Shown here in pieces: positions 34,304 to 42,319 of a stretch of 64,000 nt of DNA. The translations under genes were made by a program, and so were the position numbers. The stretch is from Rhodohalobacter sp. 614A (lineage in GTDB: Bacteria > Bacteroidota > Rhodothermia > Balneolales > Balneolaceae): the NCBI RefSeq assembly GCF_021462415.1, contig NZ_JAKEDS010000002.1, positions 310,001 to 374,000 of the forward strand, in the 5' to 3' direction. Numbering within the stretch: position 1 is the first letter of the stretch; the number at the start of each line of letters is the position of its first letter. The notes under the pieces were generated by a model, which saw only the letters and a list, made by a program, of their open reading frames with translations, searched no databases and was not told the origin of the DNA.

Positions 34304-36040
34304 ATGCAAACATTGATCGTAGAAATTCTTAGCCATCCCGTACATGTGTACAGCCTGAAAGCAGATAATATTGAAGTTTACCAGGAGAAAGCTCTCGAAG
34401 AGGCTAGAGACTTATTTCTGGAATTTTATGATGAAGTTTATCAAAACCTGATGATGAAAGATTTCAATCCGCTTTGGACTCCGGATACGAAATCAGAAAA
34501 TGATGTGGACTTTAAAGACGATTTCTGGAGAGTCAGTTACTTCTTTTATAACGTAAGCCTGATTAAACTTCTGCAGAAAGAGCATCGGGTGAAAGTGGTT
34601 GACCGAACCACTTCGCCATTTGATATCCAGGCCTATTTCTATAATTTTTTGAAACAGGAAGGCATTGAGTTTGAAAAAGTCCATAAACCAGACAGGTTCA
34701 TCAACCGAAATGCTATCAAGAAATTTGTTCTGAACTCCATTCGGAATTTTCCTCAGAATATTTTGTCTTTTGGAAAAGAGATTAAAAAAAGGTTGACACT
34801 TAAGAAAAGTTCTATTCAGAATACTCATCCTGATAAGAAGAAGATTTACCTTTTTGTGGAACCGGTGGGCGATATCAAATATATCGACTGGCGATATAAG
34901 GAGTTGTTGCAAGAGCACGATGAGAAACGCAGCGAAATTATCTTTGTTTCCACAATCAACTTTAAAGGGGCAGATGAGCAAAAGTACAAGTTTATAAATG
35001 TAAACAGGTTATTGTCCAAACCAGACTTGGGTCGCACCATTCTTGAGTCGTTTTGGGCAGGACTGAAAGTGCGAATGTACAAACTTTCAAAGCGTTTAAA
35101 ACCCGGTACATCAACCGAGTTTAAATACTTCCTGAAAAATGTACCGACAAGCTTCTTTTACCCGGTGAGGGAGAACATCGGTTTTAACAATTTATTTGAG
35201 AAATTTGGGCGTGGTTTATTGGTGATTAAAGGTCCCGTTTTAAACAAAAGCGGGGCAATGCAAATCCAAAATGCAAGAAAGCATGGCGTACACACATCCA
35301 TTGTTGCTGCCAGAATATTAACATCAACGCGGTTAAGCAATCAGTTTGTGCCCTCCCATTTTAATCAGAGTTTTCCCAGGATTTATCCGGACTCAATGGT
35401 GATTTACGATCGGCTCAGTTTTGAAACCATTCAAAAACAGGCAGGGGAGAAGATCACGTTGCACACGATGGGGAATGAGACATTCTCTTATGATGAGGTA
35501 AAACCGGTTAGGTCAGAAGTCTTTAAAATTACGCTTGCACTGCAAAAGAAAAAGGAAATTGAGACGATGGTTGATACGGTTGTTGAAGCCATCGAAGGAA
35601 TGGGTAATGTCGTTTTAAACCTGAAGATGCATCCAAGTTTTCCCATCCCTGAAAAATTAATGAAACGATACCGGCAAATTCCTTTTATAAATATCATGCC
35701 CGTTCAAACCTCGCTTGATGATACAATTCGGGAATCGGATGTGTGCATTACTTCGTACTCAACAGCTTCGCTGGAATTTGTAAAAAAAGGAAAGCCCACT
35801 GTTTGGTTAAAAAATGTAACTTTAAATAGTTTGTTCTTTGCCGATCTGCAGAAAAATGTCGGTATTTGTATTTCTGATAGTGGAGAATTGAAGAAACTCA
35901 TCAAAAAGATGAAAGATGATCCGGATTATTATTCAGAAGAAAGCAGGAAGCAACACGCACAGATCAACCAAATTTTATATCATCTGGATGAAACGTCATC
36001 ACTGAGTGAAGTTATCCAAATGGAACTGGAAAAAGTTTAA
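34304..36040 (+). CDS. Large GT-B-like surface polysaccharide protein
   Basis: The 578-aa cytoplasmic protein has an unrecognised N-terminal half and a C-terminal half with GT-B-like features. These are LKMHPSFPIPEKL (H443-P444) and CITSYSTASLEFVKKGKPTVWL (S486-T487), the HP plus S/T pair also seen in the proteins at 11972 and 36893. It lies directly upstream of the NeuA-like cytidylyltransferase, so a CMP-sugar donor is possible. A glycerophosphotransferase-like role is an alternative. No membrane segment is seen. Confidence 0.5.
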   Translation: MQTLIVEILSHPVHVYSLKADNIEVYQEKALEEARDLFLEFYDEVYQNLMMKDFNPLWTPDTKSENDVDFKDDFWRVSYFFYNVSLIKLLQKEHRVKVVDRTTSPFDIQAYFYNFLKQEGIEFEKVHKPDRFINRNAIKKFVLNSIRNFPQNILSFGKEIKKRLTLKKSSIQNTHPDKKKIYLFVEPVGDIKYIDWRYKELLQEHDEKRSEIIFVSTINFKGADEQKYKFINVNRLLSKPDLGRTILESFWAGLKVRMYKLSKRLKPGTSTEFKYFLKNVPTSFFYPVRENIGFNNLFEKFGRGLLVIKGPVLNKSGAMQIQNARKHGVHTSIVAARILTSTRLSNQFVPSHFNQSFPRIYPDSMVIYDRLSFETIQKQAGEKITLHTMGNETFSYDEVKPVRSEVFKITLALQKKKEIETMVDTVVEAIEGMGNVVLNLKMHPSFPIPEKLMKRYRQIPFINIMPVQTSLDDTIRESDVCITSYSTASLEFVKKGKPTVWLKNVTLNSLFFADLQKNVGICISDSGELKKLIKKMKDDPDYYSEESRKQHAQINQILYHLDETSSLSEVIQMELEKV

Positions 36041-36098
36041 TTCTCTCCGAATATTATCGGGATAGACATTGAAGTAAAACTATAATTGATTTAGAAAC

Positions 36099-36821
36099 AT
36101 GCATATTGCTCTTTTAACAGCGAAAGGAAATAATCAGACACTTGAAAATAAAAATGTGAAGGAAATTGGTGGCAAACCGTGTATGGCATGGTCTATTTTT
36201 GCCGCACAGGAATCTGAATATATTGACGAGGTTTTTGTTTCTACCGAAGATGAGAAGATCAAAAAAGTGGCCATTGAACATGGTGCAAAAGTAATTGAGA
36301 GGCCCAATGATCTTTCCCAGCCATTATCCAATCACGGAGATGTGATTTTGCATGGAGCCAAACAGATAGCAGGAAGAGTTGATGAAGAGATAGAGACGGT
36401 AACCATTCTTCTTGGAAATACGGTAATGACACAAGCAGAGGATATTGATAAGGCAATCCAAACCGTGATGGATGATGGGGTGATAGATTCCTGCATGACG
36501 GTGTGGAAAGCCCAGGACGATCACCCGCTGAGAGCGATGGTCATTAACGAAGATGGATATTTGGAATCATATGCCAAAGGAGAAACTCCGGATACCAATC
36601 GGCAAAGTTACCGGGAAGTATTTTTTTATGATCAGGGGCCGTGGACCGTCCGTATGGAAAGCTTGTTGCGATCAGAGAAAACGAAGGAAGGACCGGGGCC
36701 GTGGTGGTGGATGGGTAAAAACTGTAAATCTATCGAAAGGTTATGGGTAACGGGACGGGATACTCACACCCAGTTTGACGTTGATATAGCTGAATGGTGG
36801 CTAAAGAAATTCAGGTTATAA
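36099..36821 (+). CDS. NeuA-like acylneuraminate cytidylyltransferase family protein
   Basis: The 240-aa GT-A-fold protein starts MHIALLTAKGNNQTLENKNV. This corresponds to the NeuA/KdsB-class ARGGSKGIPxKN motif with altered residues (AKGNNQTLENKN). It continues with GGKPCMAWSIFAA and VFVSTEDEKIKKVAIEHGA, typical of CMP-sugar synthetases. It should couple CTP to a keto-acid sugar. With the SpsF-type enzyme at 4017 it makes two such enzymes in one locus, implying two CMP-sugars. The sialyltransferase-like gene follows after 71 nt, its natural user. Confidence 0.78.
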   Translation: MHIALLTAKGNNQTLENKNVKEIGGKPCMAWSIFAAQESEYIDEVFVSTEDEKIKKVAIEHGAKVIERPNDLSQPLSNHGDVILHGAKQIAGRVDEEIETVTILLGNTVMTQAEDIDKAIQTVMDDGVIDSCMTVWKAQDDHPLRAMVINEDGYLESYAKGETPDTNRQSYREVFFYDQGPWTVRMESLLRSEKTKEGPGPWWWMGKNCKSIERLWVTGRDTHTQFDVDIAEWWLKKFRL

Positions 36822-36892
36822 ATGAATGGCGCTGATATATTTTGTGATAGTATCTGAACAATACAGATTTCCGAGACTGTAATCTATTGACT

Positions 36893-38095
36893 ATGGCAAA
36901 GAAAGAATCCCGGCGGCTGGCCTATATCGCAAAAGACACGAAGACCTATATGAATATTGAGGAGGGGCGGTTCAAATATTCAAAAAAAGGCGATACAAAT
37001 ATCCTGTTCATTATTATTCCCAGGAATATCAGGGGCAATCTTCGGGAGAGGATGGAAGAGACGGTGAAGAAGGATAAATGGGATGAAATCATCTGGGTTG
37101 AAACCCGGAGTAATACCGTTTCCGAAAGAGAAGAGAAACGAAAGAAAAAAAGTGAACTGTATAGTTTTTATTGGGATGTAAGAGAATATTTCTACAATTA
37201 CCTGGATCGCCGAAAGCTGGATTCAATCGCTGCGAAATATTCACCCTGCGAGCTGGTTTTTTCAGCACATAAAAATACCCAGGAGCATTTGGCGGCAAAA
37301 CTTCATCCCAAAGAACTGATTATGGTTGATTCGGGCCACAGGATCTTTAAACGGATGAATGATAGCGGCTACATCAACTACAGCCGTTGGCATATTTCCA
37401 AATCACGCTTTACACGATATATGTTTTGGGGTACGGGCCTGAAAGTTTTTGACCGTTCCAAAACCACACTTTTTACCGTTTATGCGGATGAGATTGAGAC
37501 CAATCACAAAGTTGTAAAAAATAACTTCGACTACCAGAGCCATTTATTAAACTCCAAAGAGATTGGTGATGAAGTTGTCTGGATCAGTACACCCATTTAT
37601 GCTATGACTCCCGGTGTGCGTCTTGAGGATTATGTGAAGTATATCCAAACGTACATCCGCGAACTTGAAATTGACCATACAAAGCTGATCTACATTCCAC
37701 ATCCGGGCAAGCAAACCGATGAAGAGATCGCCTACATTCAGAAAAATCTTAACTGCAGGATAGATGACCGGGATATTCCTGTGGAGTTCAAGATTGCCAA
37801 TTACGAAAAATTACCCGAAATCTGTATTTCTCCGTTTTCTTCAGCACTGGTGAATATTAACGTGGCATCCAACGGCAGAATCAGAATTGTGAGCGCCTGG
37901 CACTACGAATTAAGTAGCTTTGAGATTTGGAATAACTGGAAAATCGATGTAGAAAAAAATCCCAATCTTGATGTGGAATTCGTAGAAATTGGGGATTGTA
38001 ATCCTATGTTTTATTTGGAAAAAAAGGGCCAGAGCCAAATGCCCAGTTACAAGAATTTTAGTGATTGGGAAAGTTCCAGATCAGAATCGAAATAA
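36893..38095 (+). CDS. Putative nonulosonate transferase with sialyltransferase-like motifs
   Basis: The 400-aa protein is not classical GT4. It shows three motifs ordered as in bacterial GT38/GT52 sialyl- and polysialyltransferases: an acidic-glycine motif at residues 146-148 (VDSGHRIF), the HP motif at 270-271 (YIPHPGKQTDEE) and the S/T pair at 316-317 (ISPFSSALVN). The first motif is D-S-G instead of the usual D/E-D/E-G. ATG 36893 is chosen over TTG 36887. It follows a NeuA-like CMP-sugar synthetase, so transfer of a CMP-activated nonulosonate is a reasonable inference. Sequence identity to known enzymes cannot be judged here. Confidence 0.58.
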   Translation: MAKKESRRLAYIAKDTKTYMNIEEGRFKYSKKGDTNILFIIIPRNIRGNLRERMEETVKKDKWDEIIWVETRSNTVSEREEKRKKKSELYSFYWDVREYFYNYLDRRKLDSIAAKYSPCELVFSAHKNTQEHLAAKLHPKELIMVDSGHRIFKRMNDSGYINYSRWHISKSRFTRYMFWGTGLKVFDRSKTTLFTVYADEIETNHKVVKNNFDYQSHLLNSKEIGDEVVWISTPIYAMTPGVRLEDYVKYIQTYIRELEIDHTKLIYIPHPGKQTDEEIAYIQKNLNCRIDDRDIPVEFKIANYEKLPEICISPFSSALVNINVASNGRIRIVSAWHYELSSFEIWNNWKIDVEKNPNLDVEFVEIGDCNPMFYLEKKGQSQMPSYKNFSDWESSRSESK

Positions 38096-38111
38096 GATTT
38101 ATTTTTTACTC

Positions 38112-39182
38112 TTATTTGAGCAAACGTTTGAGTTTACGAACAACTTTCTGAGAAAATGTAGGCCTCTCTTCAAGCTCTTTAATTCTCTGGTTTAACCGTT
38201 TTGTTTCCTGGTAGAGGTGATGAAAAGCCAGGGAAAAATTCACTGCAATGTCTACCTCATCTACCTCGCCGTTATTCTTTTTTCGGCTGTAATCACTTTC
38301 GATTGGAGGGAACAGAACGCCCGACTGAATTCCCAGATATTCTTTTGCGAGACCCGCATTCGATTCACTATAATGGTCTAAGAACTCTTTTCTTTGCTCG
38401 GGCTTAAAAAGCGAATATTTATTGAAAGCACTTCGTTGCTCCTGCTTTCGGAGCAGTTTTTTTATGGATTTTTGGCGGGCTCTGTCAAGATGTGGATTGA
38501 CCAATTCAATAACTTTAAGAGCTGAATTGGTATAACCTTCATTATATGTTTTTTCACCACTGTATTTTTGAAGGAGTTCGCTGCCAATGGTTTTCCCAAA
38601 ATCATGGATGATACTATCCAGTTGAGGCAAGAATTCCTGGTGATATCGTCGCACTAAAATGTTTTCTTTACCAAAATGTTGTGCAAACGAATCAGCCACT
38701 TGTTTCCACGAAAAAGATTCATTGTCCAACCGATCAATGAATTGTTGGAATGTGTAGGCGCTGCCGTTATAAATTCTTTGAGAAAAAAGCGATTCAACAA
38801 AATCATCCTGCCTTCTAAAGTACACCACAACTTTAACATCCAGGTTAAAATCATCCAGGATGTTCTTCAAGTGTTTGGCAACATAACCGGAGTTTTTATA
38901 GCCGTCTCGTTTATCTCCGGCAAGTTTTTCGTTACTGAGTATAAATTTCAGGCCACTTCTATCTTTGTAAGGCGCCAATCCCGATTCAATCAAAGAGGTC
39001 AATTCATCAACAACACTTTCTGAAGCATTGTTTTCTTCGGCTATTTGAATAATGGGTTGTTTATGCCGGCCGAGATAAATAATATCGTCTTCAAAATTAC
39101 TATCAACTTCCAGTGTTTTTTGGATGGTTGTAGAACCAGTCTTATGAGTTCCTATATGCAGAAAAAGCGTGTTTTTAGACAT
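38112..39182 (-). CDS. Sulfotransferase-like P-loop protein, paralogue family member 2
   Basis: The 356-aa protein has the P-loop LFLHIGTHKTGSTTIQ and the block VVVYFRRQDDFVESLFSQRI, and it ends in the basic tail FSQKVVRKLKRLLK. It is paralogous to the proteins at 31659-32729 (same length) and 57650-58768. It is convergent with the nonulosonate-transferase-like gene (16-nt gap). Two more minus-strand genes, both GT4 enzymes, lie upstream of it in the transcription direction, so it may end a minus-strand unit of three. PAPS-dependent glycan sulfation is inferred. Confidence 0.7.
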   Translation of the reverse strand: MSKNTLFLHIGTHKTGSTTIQKTLEVDSNFEDDIIYLGRHKQPIIQIAEENNASESVVDELTSLIESGLAPYKDRSGLKFILSNEKLAGDKRDGYKNSGYVAKHLKNILDDFNLDVKVVVYFRRQDDFVESLFSQRIYNGSAYTFQQFIDRLDNESFSWKQVADSFAQHFGKENILVRRYHQEFLPQLDSIIHDFGKTIGSELLQKYSGEKTYNEGYTNSALKVIELVNPHLDRARQKSIKKLLRKQEQRSAFNKYSLFKPEQRKEFLDHYSESNAGLAKEYLGIQSGVLFPPIESDYSRKKNNGEVDEVDIAVNFSLAFHHLYQETKRLNQRIKELEERPTFSQKVVRKLKRLLK

Positions 39183-39289
39183 GCAGACTATAGTTCCTGT
39201 AATAATTTAAGGTTAAGAAAACCGTGCTGAGAAAGGTTGAGCAAATTCTTTCTTTGAGACCGGAATGGAGTCAGTTTAATCACGAATGT

Positions 39290-40462
39290 TTAGTTCAAAA
39301 GATTTTCATAGACATCAAGATATCGTTGTTTAAACCTGTCGAATGAATATTCTTCCCGGGCCTTTTTCATAATCTTTCTACGATATTCAATATCTGTCAA
39401 TTCACTGTTCATAGCCTCGTGAATCAGTTTGGCGAGGTTTTCGGGAGAATCGTTATTAGCATCGAATTCTAAACCTACTTTCATGCCTAATAGTTCATTG
39501 TGCTCCCGGATGTTTGGTGGAAATCCAATGACCGGCAAGCCCATACAAAGTGCTTCAATATACATGAGAGCGAACCCTTCTGCTTTACTGGGTGCTACAA
39601 ACAGGCCCGCTTTTTCCATCACTTCCGTATTTTCTTCGGCTGAAAGTCTTCCCAGAAAATGAACATTCTTAAGATTGTTGGATTTTACAAAAGTCTTGTA
39701 TTCCAGTTCATCATCACCCGAACCAATTACCGACAGGTTATATTGATCCATTTTGCTATCCACATTGAACGCTTCTAATAAAATATGAGGACCTTTTTGA
39801 GGTTTCAATCGCCCAAGAAAAACGATGGTATTCGATTCACTCGGTTCCGCCGGACGAAAATACTGCTGATCTATACAATTGTGGATGTACCTGCCTTTAT
39901 TCTCCAGTTCCGGTTGAAGTGAACAGGCTTCTTCATATTGTGATTTGCTTACAAAAACCACGTAATCATACAGTGAAATATTATCAGTAAGACCTTTTGA
40001 ATGATGGGTCAGAAGGAGCGGAGCTGAATGCTTCTGTTTGCGATATAAATTTGCTGCGTTAGAATAGGTGTAATGAACGTGAACGAGATCCGGTTTAACG
40101 GCCTTCATTGCCTTTTTTAAAAAAAGCTCTCTGTCATATAGAGAATCCCTCACGAATTCCCAAATATGCTTTTGAGGATTCTTAAGAGCTTTTTTGTTTT
40201 TAAACGATTTTAAAATGTCTTTTGAAAGGCTGGTCAAACTCGGAACAAACATTGTGGGAAGCGCCGTGGCATAAGAGACATCATTTGAAATTTGGAACTT
40301 CGTCTCCTCCCAAATTTTTTCATCTTCCCAAGGCAGAATAAATACTTCATGACCAGCTTCAACAAGAGCATTTGTCAGTTTGAGTGAGATGACACATTTT
40401 CCACCAAAAAAGGGATTAACGGTAGCTCCCTGGAGGAATGGCGAAATACTCAGAATTTTCAT
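39290..40462 (-). CDS. Glycosyltransferase family 4 (paralogue A)
   Basis: The 390-aa GT4 protein starts at the ATG complementary to 40460-40462 (MKILSISPFLQGATVNPFFG). A longer frame to 40531 has no ATG and no conserved residues. Donor-domain features are TIVFLGRLKPQKGPHILLEAF and the EX7E segment SKAEGFALMYIEALCMGLP. It is clearly paralogous to the next gene on the strand (40708-41889), sharing KILSI-PFL-GA, the SNDxSxATALPT block and the REHNE ending region. A tandem duplication followed by divergence is likely. Confidence 0.87.
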   Translation of the reverse strand: MKILSISPFLQGATVNPFFGGKCVISLKLTNALVEAGHEVFILPWEDEKIWEETKFQISNDVSYATALPTMFVPSLTSLSKDILKSFKNKKALKNPQKHIWEFVRDSLYDRELFLKKAMKAVKPDLVHVHYTYSNAANLYRKQKHSAPLLLTHHSKGLTDNISLYDYVVFVSKSQYEEACSLQPELENKGRYIHNCIDQQYFRPAEPSESNTIVFLGRLKPQKGPHILLEAFNVDSKMDQYNLSVIGSGDDELEYKTFVKSNNLKNVHFLGRLSAEENTEVMEKAGLFVAPSKAEGFALMYIEALCMGLPVIGFPPNIREHNELLGMKVGLEFDANNDSPENLAKLIHEAMNSELTDIEYRRKIMKKAREEYSFDRFKQRYLDVYENLLN

Positions 40463-40707
40463 AAGAACAAATTTAAAAACGTATGTGTGATCCTTTTTTC
40501 TTTTAAAACCAAGCGTAGCAATATGTTTCAAGGTTAAACATATAGGATATAAAAGCGTATAACTTATATTAAACCGTAATGTTTATTTCGAGCTTCCATA
40601 TAAGCAAAAACAGGAAGAAGATTGAGCATAAACCTGGAGAATGTAGAAAATAAATTAAAAGTACTTTTGAAAAAGAATGGGTTTAATATATGATTTAAAA
40701 GTGTAAT

Positions 40708-41889
40708 TCAGACAGACATTTCCAAAACTTTCTGATACATTTTTAAATAGTTATCTTTAAATCTTTCAAATGAGAAGTAATCCCGGGCAACCTTCTTAAG
40801 TTTTTGCCGGTGTTCTACATCCGTTAGATTGCTGTTCATGGCCTTGTGGATTAATTCGGCAAGATGTTGGGGTGATTTTTTGTTTGCATCAAATTCATAT
40901 CCCGCTTCCATATCGAAAATTTCATTATGCTCACGAACATTTGGCGGATATCCGATTACGGGGAGTCCCATGCACAATGCTTCAATATAAGTCAGGGCAA
41001 ACCCCTCGCCATGGCTTGGAACCACAAAAAGACTGGATTGCTCCATCAATTCAGCATTTTGTTGCTTTGATAAACGTCCTAAAAATTGAACATTATCAAG
41101 ATTATTTTTTCTGGCAAAAGCCTTGTACTGTTCTTCCAGTTTGCCTTCTCCTATAATCAACAATTCATAATCGTCCAGTCTTTTATCTTCTGCAAAAGCA
41201 TCCAATAAATTTTGAAGTCCTTTTTCGGGGCGAAACCTGCTCAGGAAAAGAATCCTATTGGTTTTCTTAACCTGGGATGGCTTAAAATACGTTTCGTTGA
41301 CTGAATTATGGATGTAACAGCTCTTATCCTTTATTTCCGGATATTTGTCCAGTGCTAAATCGTGTTGATGTTTACATACAAAAACAGTGTAATCATAAAG
41401 ATTCAGCTTATCGAAAATGCCATTAGAATGATGAGTCAGGATTACCGGAACTGATGAGTTGAGCTTGGAATAATAATCAATTGCGTCGGAGTGAGTATAG
41501 TGTATGTGAACAATATCAGGTTTCACACGTTTCATCGCTTTTCGCAAGAAGATATTTTTATCATAAAGGGAATTTCTGATGTAGTCCCAAATATGATGCT
41601 TAGGCTTTTTTATAGCTTTTTTTGTAAAGAAAGAGCGAAAGAGGTTTTTCCCAAGGTTTGTTAATCTTGGAAAGAAAAGAGTTGGTAATGCCGTGGCACT
41701 AGAGGCGTCGTTGGAAGTTAAAAATTTCGTCTCTTTCCAGATGTACTCCTTGCTCCAGGGTAAGACAAAAACTTCATGGCCTCCTTGAATTAACGCATTT
41801 GTAATTTTTAGAGAAGCAGCACTTTTACCACCGGATTCAGGATGAATAGGAGCGCCACGCAGAAAGGGTGTGATACTAAGAATTCGCAT
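40708..41889 (-). CDS. Glycosyltransferase family 4 (paralogue B)
   Basis: The 393-aa GT4 protein starts MRILSITPFLRGAPIHPESG and shows RILFLSRFRPEKGLQNLLDAF and SHGEGFALTYIEALCMGLP in the donor half. It is the closest relative of paralogue A at 39290-40462, with the same domain borders and nearly the same length. The 245-nt stretch between them is non-coding. It diverges from the plus-strand gene at 42320, so promoters for both probably lie in 41890-42319. Donor and acceptor are unknown; it may add a sugar that is the stereo- or regio-variant of the one paralogue A adds. Confidence 0.87.
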   Translation of the reverse strand: MRILSITPFLRGAPIHPESGGKSAASLKITNALIQGGHEVFVLPWSKEYIWKETKFLTSNDASSATALPTLFFPRLTNLGKNLFRSFFTKKAIKKPKHHIWDYIRNSLYDKNIFLRKAMKRVKPDIVHIHYTHSDAIDYYSKLNSSVPVILTHHSNGIFDKLNLYDYTVFVCKHQHDLALDKYPEIKDKSCYIHNSVNETYFKPSQVKKTNRILFLSRFRPEKGLQNLLDAFAEDKRLDDYELLIIGEGKLEEQYKAFARKNNLDNVQFLGRLSKQQNAELMEQSSLFVVPSHGEGFALTYIEALCMGLPVIGYPPNVREHNEIFDMEAGYEFDANKKSPQHLAELIHKAMNSNLTDVEHRQKLKKVARDYFSFERFKDNYLKMYQKVLEMSV

Positions 41890-42319
41890 GTAAAATTATC
41901 AATTGATTTTTACTTTCCCGATTAACATGTGAATGAGACTGGTTGGTAATTCTCTCCAACGCTTTTGTGATATTTTCGATCACATTTCTATATTCTAATG
42001 AACTTTCCTCTCTTTTGTTCCATATTTAAAACTATAACATTGAAATTATTGAAGATGTGAATAAACTGACTGATGAATAATTAATAATAACATTGAACTT
42101 TTCATCGTCAAATTAGTAGACGTTTTTGTTGCCGGTAATACTAAATTTATATAAGTAATAATAGTTTTAAAGATGGAATAAAAAATTAACTGACAGATTT
42201 ATTTCTATCTTGGAAAGGAGAAATTTTAAATATTTGTGACAACTAGAAAGTTCCGGATTTCATAAATATTAGAAAGTCCGGTTGTTAAAGCTGGGTAAAT
42301 TATTAAGAGAGGTACAAAT
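41890..42319. other. AT-rich divergent intergenic region
   Basis: This 430-nt region separates a minus-strand gene (start 41889) from a plus-strand gene (start 42320). I see no reading frame with coding character. It is strongly AT-rich and should contain the divergent promoters, but no box with correct spacing can be named. A stem-loop lies at 42253-42281, and AGAGAGG at about 42305-42312 may be a ribosome binding site for the gene at 42320. The length and composition mark a boundary between gene groups. Confidence 0.5.
42253..42281 (+). promoter_or_regulatory. Stem-loop in the leader of the gene at 42320
   Basis: CCGGATTTC (42253-42261) pairs with GAAA (42272-42275) and TCCGG (42277-42281), with G42276 bulged and a ten-base AT loop. 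It ends about 38 nt before the start codon. It could be an mRNA leader structure or an operator palindrome. No T-tract follows, so it is not a terminator. Function is inferred only. Confidence 0.35.

Noticed and set aside
38090-38117. AAATAAG / CTTATTT inverted repeat between convergent genes
   Set aside because: The seven-base stem is almost pure AT with a 14-nt loop and overlaps a stop codon, so stability is too low to call a terminator.
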